DNA from: Roseibaca calidilacus
Lineage (GTDB): Bacteria; Pseudomonadota; Alphaproteobacteria; Rhodobacterales; Rhodobacteraceae
DNA length: 64,000 nt
Reading direction: 5' to 3'
Assembly (NCBI RefSeq): GCF_001517585.1
Contig: NZ_FBYC01000004.1
Location: 806,001-870,000 of the forward strand
Shown here: piece after piece, positions 38,195 through 49,840 of the stretch
Numbering within the stretch: the stretch's first letter is position 1
Layout: every line of letters begins with the position of its first letter
Program-made: the position numbers and the translations under genes
The notes under the pieces: model-generated
What the model was told of the DNA's origin: nothing
The model's input: only the letters and a program-made list of their open reading frames with translations
Databases searched by the model: none

Positions 38195-40285
38195 ATGGCC
38201 GCGCGGCCCGAAGTGCTGTTCCCGCTGTTCGCAGCACTTGATGGGCTGGACGGGATCGGCCCCAAAACCGCGCGCGCCTTTGACGGGCTGGACATTGCCA
38301 CGCCGCGCGACCTGCTGTTTCACCTGCCGCATGGCGTGATTGACCGGCGCAGGCGGGACACCCTGCGCGGGCTTGATTTTCCAGCCATCGCCACGGTCGA
38401 GGTTGTGGTGGGCCAGCATCAGGCACCACGGATGCGCGGGCGGCCCTATCGGGTGTTCGTGCAAGATGCCGAGATGGAATTCCAACTGGTTTTCTTTCAT
38501 GCGCGCGGCGATTACCTGCAAAAACTGCTGCCAACGGGGCAGCGGCGTGTCGTGTCGGGCAAGGTGGAATTGTTCGATGGGATCGCGCAGATGGTGCATC
38601 CTGACCATATTCTGCGCACTGACGAGGCCGAGAGCCTGCCGCAATATGAGCCGGTCCACGCGTTATGTGCCGGTGTCAGCCAAAAGCTGATGGGTCGGGC
38701 CATTGCGGGCGCGCTGGACCGTGTGCCGGTGCTGGCGGAGTGGGTTGACCCCGCGCTGAAGGCGCAAAAGGGCTGGCCGGATTGGGCCGAAGCTGTGCGC
38801 GCGGCGCAAGCCCCGCAAGGGTTGGCCGATCTGGCGCTGGACGCCCCGGCGCGGGCGCGGCTGGCCTATGACGAGGTGTTCGCCCATCAGATGACGCTGG
38901 CTTTGGCACGGGCGCGCGCGCGGCGCAAACCGGGGCGCGAAACGCGCGGGACCGGCGCGTTGCAGGCCCGTGTTCTGGCCAGCCTGCCTTATGCGCCAAC
39001 CGGGGCACAGACCCGCGCACTTGGTGAGATTGCCGCCGATATGGCCAGCCCGCGCCGCATGAACAGGCTGTTGCAGGGCGATGTCGGTGCTGGCAAAACG
39101 CTGGTCGCCATGCTGGCGCTGCTGATCGCGGTGGAGGCTGGCGGGCAGGGCGTGTTGATGGCCCCGACCGAGATTTTGGCGCGGCAACACCTTGAGAGCC
39201 TTGCACCGCTGGCACAAGCGGCAGGTGTGCGGCTGGAGTTGTTGACCGGCCGCGACAAGGGAAGCGAGCGCGCGGCCAAGCTGGCGGATCTGGCGGCGGG
39301 GCGGATTGCCATTCTGGTCGGCACCCATGCGGTGTTCCAGAAGGGTGTCGATTTCGCCGATTTGCGCCTTGTCGTGGTGGATGAACAGCACCGTTTCGGC
39401 GTGGCCCAACGCGCGGCGCTGGCGGCAAAGGGCGAAGGCGCGGATGTGCTGGTCATGACGGCCACGCCTATCCCGCGCTCGCTGGCTTTGGCGCAATATG
39501 GCGATATGGACGTGGCGGTGCTGGATGAAAAGCCACCCGGGCGCAAACCGATCACGACCGCGCTGGTTTCGTCTGCGCGGCTGGATGAAGTTGTCGTCAA
39601 GCTGCGCCATGCGATGGCCGAAGGGCGCCAAGCCTATTGGGTCTGCCCGCTGGTGGAAGATAGCGAAGTCAGCACCCTGACCGCCGCCCAGACCCGGTTC
39701 GAACATCTGCGCGCGGCGTTTGGCGCGGGCGCGGTGGGGCTGGTGCATGGGCAACTGCCCCCGACCGAGAAAGACGCCGCCATGGCCGATTTCGCGGCAG
39801 GCCGCACGCAGCTTCTGGTCGCCACCACGGTTATTGAAGTGGGCGTGAACGTGCCCAACGCCACGATCATGGTGATCGAGCGCGCCGAAAGCTTTGGGCT
39901 GGCCCAGTTGCACCAGTTGCGCGGGCGCGTGGGGCGCGGGGCCGATGCCTCGACCTGCCTGCTGATCTACGAGCCGCCCTTGGGTGACACCGCCGCGCGC
40001 CGTCTGAAACTGCTGCGCGACAGCGAGGATGGCTTTCGCATTGCCGAAGAAGACATGGCCATTCGCGGCGCGGGTGACCTGATTGGCACGGCGCAATCCG
40101 GCCTGCCACGGTTTCGCGTGGCCGATCTGGAACGGCAAGCGGCGCTTATGGCACTGGCGCAATCGGATGCGCGCAAATTGTTGGCAGACGATCCCGACCT
40201 GACCAGCCCAAGGGGTCGCGCCGCGCGCGTGGCGCTGTGGCTGATGGAGCAGGACAAGGCGATTCAATACCTTTCCGTTGGTTAA
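38195..40285 (+). CDS. recG: ATP-dependent DNA helicase RecG
   Basis: A 696-aa branch-migration helicase acting on stalled forks. The N-terminal wedge domain contains GPKTARAFDGL; helicase motifs are LLQGDVGAGKT (I), VVDEQHRFG (II), MTATPIPRS (III) and QLHQLRGRVGRG (VI). It is in an operon with ligA. Its stop is 1 bp before a LexA box that controls the next small gene. Confidence 0.96.
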   Translation: MAARPEVLFPLFAALDGLDGIGPKTARAFDGLDIATPRDLLFHLPHGVIDRRRRDTLRGLDFPAIATVEVVVGQHQAPRMRGRPYRVFVQDAEMEFQLVFFHARGDYLQKLLPTGQRRVVSGKVELFDGIAQMVHPDHILRTDEAESLPQYEPVHALCAGVSQKLMGRAIAGALDRVPVLAEWVDPALKAQKGWPDWAEAVRAAQAPQGLADLALDAPARARLAYDEVFAHQMTLALARARARRKPGRETRGTGALQARVLASLPYAPTGAQTRALGEIAADMASPRRMNRLLQGDVGAGKTLVAMLALLIAVEAGGQGVLMAPTEILARQHLESLAPLAQAAGVRLELLTGRDKGSERAAKLADLAAGRIAILVGTHAVFQKGVDFADLRLVVVDEQHRFGVAQRAALAAKGEGADVLVMTATPIPRSLALAQYGDMDVAVLDEKPPGRKPITTALVSSARLDEVVVKLRHAMAEGRQAYWVCPLVEDSEVSTLTAAQTRFEHLRAAFGAGAVGLVHGQLPPTEKDAAMADFAAGRTQLLVATTVIEVGVNVPNATIMVIERAESFGLAQLHQLRGRVGRGADASTCLLIYEPPLGDTAARRLKLLRDSEDGFRIAEEDMAIRGAGDLIGTAQSGLPRFRVADLERQAALMALAQSDARKLLADDPDLTSPRGRAARVALWLMEQDKAIQYLSVG

Positions 40286-40286
40286 T

Positions 40287-40301
40287 GTTCCAAATTTGTT
40301 C
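40287..40301 (+). promoter_or_regulatory. LexA (SOS) box, alphaproteobacterial type
   Basis: A perfect GTTC-N7-GTTC (GTTCCAAATTTGTTC), the established LexA motif of Alphaproteobacteria. It directly abuts TTGACT (40302-40307), a good -35 for the microprotein gene at 40358. Confidence 0.75.
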
Positions 40302-40357
40302 TTGACTAGATGCAGAGCAAATGAGAACATTCAAGCAACAGAGCAAAGGAGGTTGCC

Positions 40358-40471
40358 ATGTCACAGCTTAACAGCAAAGCCGGTCGCACAATGTTCATTC
40401 AGGATTTGTGCGGCGGTCTGTCGCTTGTGGTTCTGGTGGTTGCCGCCTTTCATCTGCCGCTCTTGACCTGA
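40358..40471 (+). CDS. 37-aa membrane microprotein under LexA control
   Basis: A small ORF with an excellent AAGGAGG site 6 nt before the ATG. The 37-residue product has a polar N-terminus (MSQLNSKAGRTMFIQD) and one hydrophobic helix (about 17-36, with SLVVLVVAAFHLPLL), so it should be a single-pass inner-membrane peptide. It has its own LexA box and -35 upstream and a strong terminator downstream, forming a complete SOS-controlled monocistronic unit. Caulobacter SidA, a 29-aa LexA-regulated membrane inhibitor of division, has the same architecture. I cannot claim sequence homology, so a division-inhibitor role is inference. Confidence 0.7.
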   Translation: MSQLNSKAGRTMFIQDLCGGLSLVVLVVAAFHLPLLT

Positions 40472-40519
40472 GCCGATTACACTGCCAGCGGGTTTGCCTG
40501 CCCGCGCCTGACCTGACTG

Positions 40520-40558
40520 TCGCCGCCATGCACCCCCACGCATGCGCGGCGATTTTTT
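40520..40558 (+). terminator. Strong rho-independent terminator of the microprotein gene
   Basis: The stem TCGCCGC/GCGGCGA is extended by CATG/CATG with one bulged base and a 10-nt loop, followed by TTTTTT. It lies 49 bp after the microprotein stop. Confidence 0.85.
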
Positions 40559-40622
40559 AGGCGCGCCATTTGCCAAAGCCCTTGGGCGCGGTTATCTGGG
40601 GCCAAACAGGAAAGGGCTGGCT

Positions 40623-41978
40623 ATGGACAAGGTTCTGAACATCGTGGGCGGCGGTATGGCGGGGGCAGAGGCCGCGTGGCAGGCCGCCAAAATGGGGGTT
40701 GATGTGGTCATCCACGAAATGCGCCCCAATGTCGGCACCTTCGCGCATCAGACCCAGCACTTGGCGGAAATGGTCTGCTCCAATTCCTTCCGCTCGGATG
40801 ATGATGAAAACAACGCTGTGGGCCTGTTGCATTGGGAAATGCGCGCGGCGGGCGGGATTATCATGGAAATGGCCGATGCCCATGCACTGCCCGCCGGTGG
40901 CGCGCTGGCCGTGGATCGCGACGCGTTTGCTCAGGCCGTGACGGCACGGCTACTGGCGCACCCGCGCATTTCCGTGCAACGCGGCGAGGTGACGGCGCTG
41001 CCCGAGCAGGGGCAGTGGGTTTTCGCCACCGGGCCGCTGACATCCGGCACATTGGGGCAGGCGATTGCGGCGGAAACCGGCGCCGAAGCATTGGCGTTTT
41101 TCGACGCCATCGCGCCCATTGTCTATTTCGACAGTATCGACATGTCGCAAGCTTGGTTCCAGTCGCGCTATGACAAGGGCGAAACCGAAGAAGAGCGCAC
41201 GGCCTATCTAAATTGCCCAATGGATCGCGCGCAATATGACGCGTTTATCGACGCGCTGTTGGCCGCAGAGAAGACAGAGTTCCACGAAGGAGAAACGGCG
41301 GGCTATTTCGATGGCTGCCTGCCGATTGAAGTGATGGCCGAACGTGGCCGCGAAACCCTGCGCCATGGCCCGATGAAGCCCGTGGGCCTGACCAACCCGC
41401 ATGCGCCCGATGTCAAACCCCATGCTGTGGTGCAACTGCGCCGCGACAACGCGCTTGGCACGCTGTTCAACATTGTGGGGTTCCAAACCAAGATGAAGTA
41501 TGGCGCGCAAACCACTGTTTTCAAAATGATACCGGGGTTAGAGAATGCCTCTTTCGCGCGGCTTGGCGGCATTCATCGCAACACGTTCCTGAATTCGCCG
41601 ACCTTGCTGGATGACCAGTTGCGCCTGCGCAAACGCCCCAATCTGCGCTTTGCCGGGCAGATCACGGGGGTCGAGGGCTATGTCGAATCCGCTGCCATGG
41701 GGTTGCTGGCAGGCCGGATGGCGGCGGCGGAAATACTGGGGGCGCATGTGCCCGCACCGCCGGGCGACACGGCCATGGGCGCATTGGTGCATCACATCAC
41801 CGGTGGCGCAGAGGCCAAGACCTTTCAGCCGATGAACGTCAATTTCGGGCTGTTCCCGCCGATTGACGCGCGCGGCGGGCGGCGCGGGCGGCGCGAACGC
41901 TACAAGGCCTATACCGACCGTGCCAAGGCTGCGTTCCGCGGTTGGCTGGCTGCCCAAGCGCACCCCGATGCCGCCTGA
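40623..41978 (+). CDS. trmFO: Folate/FAD-dependent tRNA (uracil-54-C5) methyltransferase
   Basis: A 451-aa flavoprotein making ribothymidine-54 in tRNA using methylene-THF. The FAD-binding [15 protein letters not shown] and the conserved [20 protein letters not shown] (residues about 52-71) are diagnostic. The start at 40623 is preceded by AGGAAAGGGCT. The last 11 bp overlap gluQ. Confidence 0.95.
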   Translation: MDKVLNIVGGGMAGAEAAWQAAKMGVDVVIHEMRPNVGTFAHQTQHLAEMVCSNSFRSDDDENNAVGLLHWEMRAAGGIIMEMADAHALPAGGALAVDRDAFAQAVTARLLAHPRISVQRGEVTALPEQGQWVFATGPLTSGTLGQAIAAETGAEALAFFDAIAPIVYFDSIDMSQAWFQSRYDKGETEEERTAYLNCPMDRAQYDAFIDALLAAEKTEFHEGETAGYFDGCLPIEVMAERGRETLRHGPMKPVGLTNPHAPDVKPHAVVQLRRDNALGTLFNIVGFQTKMKYGAQTTVFKMIPGLENASFARLGGIHRNTFLNSPTLLDDQLRLRKRPNLRFAGQITGVEGYVESAAMGLLAGRMAAAEILGAHVPAPPGDTAMGALVHHITGGAEAKTFQPMNVNFGLFPPIDARGGRRGRRERYKAYTDRAKAAFRGWLAAQAHPDAA

Positions 41979-42831
41979 GGGCGCTGTCACACGCTTTGCC
42001 CCGTCACCCACGGGGCCGCTGCATCTGGGCCATGCCTATGCGGCCTTTATCGCGGCGGACCGCGCCGGACCGCAGGGGCGGTTCTTGCTGCGCATTGAAG
42101 ATATTGACCGCGAACGCTGCCGCGAAAGCTATATTCGCGCCATCATGGATGACCTGACATGGTTGGGCCTGACATGGCATGGGCCGGTTTGGCGGCAATC
42201 CGACCATCTGGGCAGCCACCGCGCGGCCCTGAAACAGCTTATGGCACAGGGGCTGATTTACCCGTGCAAATGCTCGCGCGGCGATATTCGCGCGGCGCTC
42301 TCGGCCCCGCAAGAAGGCGCGCCGGTGATCGGCCCGGACGGGTTCGTCTATCCGGGGGCGTGCCGAGGGCGCAGCATGGCAGAGGCACATGCGCAAGATG
42401 CGTTGCGCCTTGACATGCGGCGTGCGCTGTCCCGGGTTGGGCGGTTGTCCTTTGTCGAAAACGGGCCATTGCGCGCAGGTCTGCACGTGCTCGACCCCGA
42501 TTGGATGATTGCCCAGATTGGCGATGTGGTCCTGTCGCGCCGCGATATGGGGACCAGCTATCACCTGTCGGTGGTGCTGGACGACGCGGCGCAAGGCATC
42601 ACAGAGGTCACGCGCGGCGTTGACCTGTTCGAGGCAACGGCGATTCACGTTCTGCTTCAGGCGTTACTTAAGCTTCCGCCCGTAACCTACTGGCATCACG
42701 ACCTTATCCGTGATGAGGGTGGCAAACGTCTGGCCAAGCGTGATGATGCGCGCGCGCTCTCAACCCTGCGCGCCGAAGGGGCCACGCCCGCGGATATTCG
42801 CGTCAGCTTGGGTCTGCCATCGGCGCCATGA
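41968..42831 (+). CDS. gluQ: Glutamyl-Q tRNA(Asp) synthetase
   Basis: A 287-aa GluRS-like catalytic domain without anticodon-binding domain; it glutamylates queuosine-34 of tRNA-Asp. The HIGH box is [16 protein letters not shown] and the KMSKS-like loop [18 protein letters not shown] carries the zinc-binding cysteines. It overlaps trmFO at the 5' end by 11 bp and convergent hisI at the 3' end by 29 bp. Confidence 0.93.
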   Translation: MPPEGAVTRFAPSPTGPLHLGHAYAAFIAADRAGPQGRFLLRIEDIDRERCRESYIRAIMDDLTWLGLTWHGPVWRQSDHLGSHRAALKQLMAQGLIYPCKCSRGDIRAALSAPQEGAPVIGPDGFVYPGACRGRSMAEAHAQDALRLDMRRALSRVGRLSFVENGPLRAGLHVLDPDWMIAQIGDVVLSRRDMGTSYHLSVVLDDAAQGITEVTRGVDLFEATAIHVLLQALLKLPPVTYWHHDLIRDEGGKRLAKRDDARALSTLRAEGATPADIRVSLGLPSAP

Positions 42832-43171
42832 TCTCGACCTCTGCGCCGTCGCGCAGCGCGGTGTAGAAACAGGACCGCCGGTTCGTGTGGCAGGCCGGCC
42901 CGGTCTGGCGCACCAGCACGAGCAGGCAGTCGCGGTCGCAATCCACGCGCATCTCGACCAGGTCCTGCACATGGCCCGAGCTTTCGCCCTTGACCCAAAA
43001 GGCCTGCCGCGAGCGCGACCAATAGGTCACGCGCCCGCTTTGCAATGTGCGGCTGACAGCTTCGGCGGTCATCCAAGCCATCATCAGCACCTCGCCGCTA
43101 TCGGCATCTTGTGCGATGGCCGGAATTAGCCCCTTTTGATCATATGTCAGGGTTTGCGGATCGAATTTCAT
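42803..43171 (-). CDS. hisI: Phosphoribosyl-AMP cyclohydrolase
   Basis: A 122-aa zinc/magnesium enzyme of histidine synthesis (third step). Conserved motifs are VLMMAWM, GRVTYWSRSR, the Asp/Cys metal site VDCDRDCLL and the C-terminal PACHTNRRSCFY. It stands apart from hisB-hisH (55139-56372), and there is no fused HisE domain. Confidence 0.95.
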   Translation of the reverse strand: MKFDPQTLTYDQKGLIPAIAQDADSGEVLMMAWMTAEAVSRTLQSGRVTYWSRSRQAFWVKGESSGHVQDLVEMRVDCDRDCLLVLVRQTGPACHTNRRSCFYTALRDGAEVEIMAPMADPS

Positions 43172-43224
43172 GGGCTATGTCCTTTTCCGAAAGCAATACC
43201 GTGCCCAGACGCCAAGGAAAAGCC

Positions 43225-43677
43225 ATGAGCGATAATGCCCAGATGATGAAGCTCTATTCCGCCCGCATTCTGGCACTGGCGGCGGATATTCCGCATCTTG
43301 GGCGGCTTGACGCGCCGCAAACCAGCGTGAAGCGGCGCTCGCCGCTCTGTGGTTCGACCGTGACGGTCGATCTGGATATGCAAGAAGGCCGTGTCACCCG
43401 TTTCGCGCAAGATGTGAAAGCCTGCGCCTTGGGGCAAGCGGCGGCGGCACTCTTGGGTCAAGTCGTTATCGGGCGCAGTGCCACAGAGCTTGCGCAGGCC
43501 CGCACCCAGTTGCACGCCATGCTGACAGCGGACGGCCCGATCCCCGATGCCCCCTTTGATGGCTACGAAGTGCTTCTGCCCGCGCGGGAGTATCGCAATC
43601 GGCACGCCTCTATCCTTTTGGCGCTCGACGCCGCGCTCGAAGCTGCCGAAAGCCTCACGTCTGAAACCACATCCTGA
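43225..43677 (+). CDS. IscU/NifU-like iron-sulfur scaffold family protein
   Basis: A 150-aa protein of the Fe-S scaffold fold with two of the usual Cys positions (RRSPLCGSTVTVDL; VKACALGQAAAALLG). The third ligand region reads REYRNRHAS, with no Cys, as I recall for a subfamily common in Rhodobacterales, so cluster assembly may differ from IscU. Start 43225 has AAGGAAA upstream. It is divergent from hisI and followed by an intergenic repeat element. Confidence 0.8.
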   Translation: MSDNAQMMKLYSARILALAADIPHLGRLDAPQTSVKRRSPLCGSTVTVDLDMQEGRVTRFAQDVKACALGQAAAALLGQVVIGRSATELAQARTQLHAMLTADGPIPDAPFDGYEVLLPAREYRNRHASILLALDAALEAAESLTSETTS

Positions 43678-43680
43678 TTT

Positions 43681-43740
43681 CATCCTTGCATAAATATCCT
43701 GGGGTGAATGGGGCCAAAGGCCCCAGAGGGGCAACGCCCC

Positions 43741-43742
<2 letters not shown>
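43681..43742. repeat. Dispersed intergenic hairpin element, copy 1
   Basis: It begins CATCCTTGC, contains ATATCCTGGGGTGAATGG, a hairpin GGGGCC-AAA-GGCCCC, then AGAGGGGCAACGCCCCTT with a second hairpin. The same element with a different first stem is at 55065-55126. It lies between the scaffold gene and convergent pgm and probably acts as a terminator. Confidence 0.75.
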
Positions 43743-45417
<1,675 letters not shown>

Positions 45418-45477
45418 TCAAATTATTGAAGTCATTGCGGTGTATTCAGGCGCGGGACGTATCCATAAAGGTGAGCT

Positions 45478-47274
45478 ATGCGGATTTTGGTATTCAACGC
45501 GGGCAGTTCCTCGCTGAAATTTGGGGTGTTCGACCTGTCTGGTGCGGCGCTTGGGCAGGTGCAGGAATGTCTGCGCGGCACGCTGGACCGGTTTTCGCCC
45601 GAAGGCTGCGAGCTGAAATTGTCGGGGCAGACAGAGGGCCGCGCCGCCCCGCGCGATCTGGCAGAGGCCGCCGCCCATGTGCCCGACCTGTTGGCCAAGG
45701 CGGGGCTGGACAGGTTCGACGCCATTGCCCACCGCATTGCCCATGGCGGCGAGCGGTTCGACCGCGCCACCCGGTTGGACGGATCGACGCTGGACCAGAT
45801 ACGCGCGCTGACACCGCTTGCCCCCTTGCACAACCCCGCCAATTTGGCGGCGGTCGAGATGGCGCAGCGCCTGTGGCCCGATCTGCCGCAATGGGGCGTG
45901 TTCGACACGGCCTTTCATCTGGCCAACCCGGCGCGCGCAACCACCTATGCCGTGCCTGAAACATGGCGCGCGGCTGGGTTGCGGCGCTACGGGTTTCACG
46001 GCACCTCGCATAAATATGTCGCCATGCGCACGGCAGAGGCTTTGCAGACCCCGCTGCGCGAAATACGGCTGGTCAGCTTGCATTTGGGCAATGGTGCCAG
46101 CGCCTGCGCCATTGCGGGTGGACAATCTGTTGACAGCTCCATGGGGCTGACGCCGCTGGAAGGGCTGGTCATGGGCACGCGCTCGGGCGATGTGGACCCC
46201 GGCCTGTTCGGGTTCCTGCACCGCCAGATGGGGCTGAACGCGGCGGAAGTGGAAGACGCGCTGTACCGCGAGAGCGGGCTGCTGGCGCTGGCCGGTGTGG
46301 CCGATATGCGCGAGGTCGAGGCGCGCGCGGCCTCTGGCGACGCGGCGGCGCAACTGGCGATCAATATCTACGCTTACCGCGCGCGCAAGTATGTCGGGGC
46401 CTATGCCGCCGCGATGGGCGGGTTGGACGCGCTGGTCTTTACCGGAGGGATTGGCGAGAATTCGGCCTCGATGCGGCGGCGCATTTGCGACGGGCTGGAA
46501 TTTCTGGGCCTGCGTCTGGACGACGACCGCAACACGACGGTAGATCTGGATAACCGCGCCGCGCCGCAAATTCAGGCCTATGGCGCGCGGGTGAATGTGC
46601 TGGTCACGCAAACCGCCGAACAGTTGATGATCGCGCAAGAGGTCGCAGAGGCCATGCGCGCCGCCCAGCCCATGCCCAAGCGTCGTTTGCCTGTGGCCGT
46701 TTCTGCGCGCCATGTGCATCTGGACCGCGCGGCGGTGGATGCGCTGTTTGGCGCGGGCTACGACCTGACGCCCGCGCGCCCATTGCGCCAGAAGGGCCAT
46801 TGGGCAGCAGAGGAGCGCGTGGCGCTGGAAGGGCCGAAAGGGCGGCTGGAACATGTGGCGATCCTTGGCCCCTTGCGCCCCCACACGCAGGTGGAAGTGT
46901 CGCGCACCGACAGTTTCGCGCTGGGGCTGGATGCGCCGGTGCGGCAATCGGGCGATATTGACGGCACGCCGCGCATTCGCCTGCATGGGCCAGCGGGGGC
47001 CTATGACACGACCGGCCTGATGGTGGCTGCGCGGCATATTCATATGTCTGCCGATGATGCCCGCGCATGGGCGCTGGCAGATGGCGATATGGTCGATGTA
47101 AGCCTTGACCAAACCGCGCGCGGCTTGACCTTTACGCATGTGCTGGTGCGGGTGTCGGACAAGGCCTTGACCGAGATGCATATCGACACGGACGAAGCCA
47201 ATGCCGCCGGGATCGTGGGTGCGGTGGATGGCGAGATCATGGGCGATGTCGCCATCACGGCACGACATGCCTAA
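45478..47274 (+). CDS. Acetate kinase fused to PduL-type phosphotransacylase
   Basis: A 598-aa two-domain protein. Residues 1-395 are acetate kinase: [56 protein letters not shown] and FTGGIGENS. Residues about 400-598 are a PduL phosphotransacylase: [10 protein letters not shown] and [12 protein letters not shown] carry the two His-x-His zinc motifs. Together they could convert acetyl-CoA to acetyl phosphate and then acetate plus ATP (or the reverse) within one chain. No shell or diol/ethanolamine genes are near, so microcompartment use is unlikely. The 3' end overlaps convergent dtd by 4 bp. Confidence 0.92.
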   Translation: MRILVFNAGSSSLKFGVFDLSGAALGQVQECLRGTLDRFSPEGCELKLSGQTEGRAAPRDLAEAAAHVPDLLAKAGLDRFDAIAHRIAHGGERFDRATRLDGSTLDQIRALTPLAPLHNPANLAAVEMAQRLWPDLPQWGVFDTAFHLANPARATTYAVPETWRAAGLRRYGFHGTSHKYVAMRTAEALQTPLREIRLVSLHLGNGASACAIAGGQSVDSSMGLTPLEGLVMGTRSGDVDPGLFGFLHRQMGLNAAEVEDALYRESGLLALAGVADMREVEARAASGDAAAQLAINIYAYRARKYVGAYAAAMGGLDALVFTGGIGENSASMRRRICDGLEFLGLRLDDDRNTTVDLDNRAAPQIQAYGARVNVLVTQTAEQLMIAQEVAEAMRAAQPMPKRRLPVAVSARHVHLDRAAVDALFGAGYDLTPARPLRQKGHWAAEERVALEGPKGRLEHVAILGPLRPHTQVEVSRTDSFALGLDAPVRQSGDIDGTPRIRLHGPAGAYDTTGLMVAARHIHMSADDARAWALADGDMVDVSLDQTARGLTFTHVLVRVSDKALTEMHIDTDEANAAGIVGAVDGEIMGDVAITARHA

Positions 47275-47717
47275 AAGGTGGCGGTGTCCATCCAGATCGT
47301 GACCGGCCCGTCATTGACCAGATGCACCGCCATTTCGGCCCCGAATTGCCCGGTCTCTACGGCCACGCCCAAGCCGCGCAGGCTTTGGGCGAAATGCAGA
47401 TATAGGTTTTCGCCCTCGGCCGGCGGGGCGGCGGTGGAAAACCCGGGGCGGTTGCCGCTGCGCGTATCGGCGGCCAGTGTGAACTGGCTGACCACCAGCG
47501 CGCTGCCGCCGGTATCTTTCAGCGCAAGGTTCATCTTGCCCGCAGCGTCGCGGAAAATGCGCAGTTTGTGGATTTTGGCCGCCAGCTTTTCTGCCTCTGC
47601 CACGGTATCGCCCTGCATGGCGCAGACCAGAATAAGCAGGCCCGGCCCGGTCTGGCCGATGGTTGCGCCCGCTACCTCGACACGGGCTTGGGCCACGCGT
47701 TGCAGCAAGGCGCGCAT
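47271..47717 (-). CDS. dtd: D-aminoacyl-tRNA deacylase
   Basis: A 148-aa proofreading enzyme that removes D-amino acids from tRNA. The active-site motifs SQFTLAADT and the C-terminal [11 protein letters not shown] (cross-subunit Gly-Pro) are present. The N-terminus [15 protein letters not shown] is typical. The upstream kinase gene ends immediately before its start codon. Confidence 0.95.
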   Translation of the reverse strand: MRALLQRVAQARVEVAGATIGQTGPGLLILVCAMQGDTVAEAEKLAAKIHKLRIFRDAAGKMNLALKDTGGSALVVSQFTLAADTRSGNRPGFSTAAPPAEGENLYLHFAQSLRGLGVAVETGQFGAEMAVHLVNDGPVTIWMDTATF

Positions 47718-48635
47718 TTACAACTCATCCCGGCGCGGCGGATTGGCCCCGGCGCGGCTGACGGTGACGGCGGCGGCCTTGGCACCCAAGGACAGCGCGG
47801 CCTTCAAGGCCTCATCGCTCAAACCCGCCACGGCATCGCCGCGCAGATACCCGGCATCGTCCAGCGCCGCCAAAAAGCCCGCGTTGAACGTGTCGCCCGC
47901 GCCCACGGTATCGACCACTTTGACCGGCGATGCCGCCGCTTGCGCCATGCCGCCCGCGTGGAAGGCGCGCGCGCCCTTGGCCCCTTCGGTCACGATCACC
48001 AGCTTTGGCCCCTTGGCGCGCAAGCCCTGCGCCAGTTCTGCCACATCGCCCGCGCCCATCAGCCAGTGCAGGTCTTCGTCAGAGACTTTCACGATGTCCG
48101 CGCGCGCCAGCATCGCGTCCAGCCGCGCGCGACAGGCCGCCTCGTCGCGGATGAAACCGGGGCGGATATTGGGGTCCAGCATTACCACCCGGTCGCCGGC
48201 ATGGGCGCAGAGCGTGGCAAAGCCCGCGCCGCACGGGTCCCCCACCAGCGAGATGCCGCCAAAGAACAGCGCGCGCACGCTGTCATCCAGCACCGGCAAT
48301 TCCGCCAAGGTCATGTCACGAAGCGCGGTGCCGGTGTCATAGAACGCGTATTGCGCCTGTCCGCCTGTAAGCGTGACAAAGGCCAAAGTGCAGGGGCGAT
48401 CCACCGCAGGGCTAAGCGCGTGGGTCACGCCTGCATCGTCTAGCGCCGCGCGCAGGCGCTCCCCGAACAGATCGTCCGACATGGGGCAGAAGAACCCCGC
48501 CGCCACGCCCAGCCGCCCCAGCGCGATCGCGGTGTTGAACACAGCCCCACCCGGATAGGGCGCGAAAGCCGCCTCGCCTGAGGCGGTTTCGCGTGGCAGC
48601 ATGTCGATCAGCGCTTCGCCGCAACACAGGATCAT
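47718..48635 (-). CDS. PfkB-family sugar kinase, fructokinase-like
   Basis: A 305-aa ribokinase-fold kinase. The N-terminus MILCCGEALIDMLPR and GGAVFNTAIALGRLG resemble fructokinases; the anion hole and catalytic Asp are in VDTVGAGDTFNAGFL. The exact hexose cannot be assigned. The ATG at 48635 has AAGGGGA upstream. Stop codon directly abuts dtd. Confidence 0.85.
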   Translation of the reverse strand: MILCCGEALIDMLPRETASGEAAFAPYPGGAVFNTAIALGRLGVAAGFFCPMSDDLFGERLRAALDDAGVTHALSPAVDRPCTLAFVTLTGGQAQYAFYDTGTALRDMTLAELPVLDDSVRALFFGGISLVGDPCGAGFATLCAHAGDRVVMLDPNIRPGFIRDEAACRARLDAMLARADIVKVSDEDLHWLMGAGDVAELAQGLRAKGPKLVIVTEGAKGARAFHAGGMAQAAASPVKVVDTVGAGDTFNAGFLAALDDAGYLRGDAVAGLSDEALKAALSLGAKAAAVTVSRAGANPPRRDEL

Positions 48636-48646
48636 GGCTATTCCCC

Positions 48647-49738
48647 TTAAAATCCGCCCATTTCCGCGACATAAAAGGCGGTGGCGGCGAAAACCAGCCC
48701 CAATGTTACCGCAAACGCGATCTTCCATGCGGAATAGGGCCGCTCGCCCTGCACGCGGCCAGATTGGCCGTTGACGATAAAGCGGTAGCTTTTGCCCTTG
48801 TAGCGATAGGCCGCCATCCAGATTGGCAGCAGGATATGTTTGAAGCGTTCTTCATCATAATCGGTCGCCACGCTGCCGATGCGCTGCTCATCCCCGCCAA
48901 TATCGCGGCGAATATCGGCGCGGATGACATCGGCCATGCGCTCTTTGCCGATCTCGTAGCCGGGGCCAAGATCGACCGTATATCCCTCGGCGCGAAAGCC
49001 CGACAGGTAATCGGCGGTATAAGGGGTCAGCTCTGACAGGGTCCAAGGTTCCAGCGCGCGCAGGTTCTTGCGCGGCAAGCTGTCACTGGCCACGACCAGC
49101 ACATCGGTAAACGCGCGCGCCACGCGGCCAGAGGCCGGGGTCCAGCGGGTGCGCCGCTCGGTGCGCTTGTTCTTGCCGCTTCCTACGGTGACATAATAAT
49201 GCGTGCCGCGCTGGCCGGTATAGCGGGTTTGGGTGTCCGCATCGAAGGCCCAGTAGGGCAGATACAAGCCATTCAGCTTGCCCGTGTCGCGCGCGTATTT
49301 TGCCAGCCCGTTGGGGGCAAACCACAACCCCTTCAGCCAGTCGCGCATCTTGCCTTGCGCCTCGGATTGCCCCAGCTTGAAGGGCAACAGCGCTTGCGGC
49401 TTGATATGCCGGTGCGCGCCCGTGTCGGCCACGACAGGGCTGGCGCAGAACGGGCATTCGGCGGAATGGATGTTGGGATCGAACTGCACCTCTGCGCCGC
49501 AAGTGTCGCAATGCGAAACGCGGGTTTCTTCCATCGCCTCTGGGGCCAGCCGTTCTTCTAGCGCGGCGTGCAGATCAAGCGTGGCCAGCGCCTTGGCGCG
49601 CGCATGGTCTGACACTTCGGGCACGTCTTGGGCATAGCCGCAATAGGCGCAGGTCAAACGCCCCTGACCGGGCGTGAAGCGCAAGGACGCGCCGCACTGC
49701 CCGCAGGGAAACCGGTGGTCTGTCGCGCTGTCGGTCAT
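48647..49738 (-). CDS. Double zinc-ribbon membrane-anchored protein (TFIIB-type finger)
   Basis: A 363-aa protein with two four-Cys ribbons (CGQCGASL ... CAYCGYAQ, about 12-35; CDTCGAEV ... CPFCASPV, about 76-101), a conserved middle (KLNGLYLPYWAFDADTQTRY) and one C-terminal membrane helix (about 340-357). Homologues are sometimes mislabelled as primosomal protein N'. It is the last gene of a conserved-looking operon with XpaC, TelA, DUF2927 and SPFH proteins. Function unknown. Confidence 0.75.
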   Translation of the reverse strand: MTDSATDHRFPCGQCGASLRFTPGQGRLTCAYCGYAQDVPEVSDHARAKALATLDLHAALEERLAPEAMEETRVSHCDTCGAEVQFDPNIHSAECPFCASPVVADTGAHRHIKPQALLPFKLGQSEAQGKMRDWLKGLWFAPNGLAKYARDTGKLNGLYLPYWAFDADTQTRYTGQRGTHYYVTVGSGKNKRTERRTRWTPASGRVARAFTDVLVVASDSLPRKNLRALEPWTLSELTPYTADYLSGFRAEGYTVDLGPGYEIGKERMADVIRADIRRDIGGDEQRIGSVATDYDEERFKHILLPIWMAAYRYKGKSYRFIVNGQSGRVQGERPYSAWKIAFAVTLGLVFAATAFYVAEMGGF

Positions 49739-49840
49739 CGGTCCTTGTCTACCCTTGTCGCCCGAACGGGGGCAGGTGGCGCGAAACGCGGCCCAACTTC
49801 ATCTTGCCAAAAATACTCACGGCACTGTCACAAGCCACCC

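Noticed and set aside
45418-47268. 616-codon antisense frame over the AckA-PduL fusion
   Set aside because: A shadow of a motif-rich plus-strand gene.
45478-47274. AckA-PduL fusion as part of a microcompartment locus
   Set aside because: No shell-protein, diol/glycerol dehydratase or aldehyde dehydrogenase genes are nearby.
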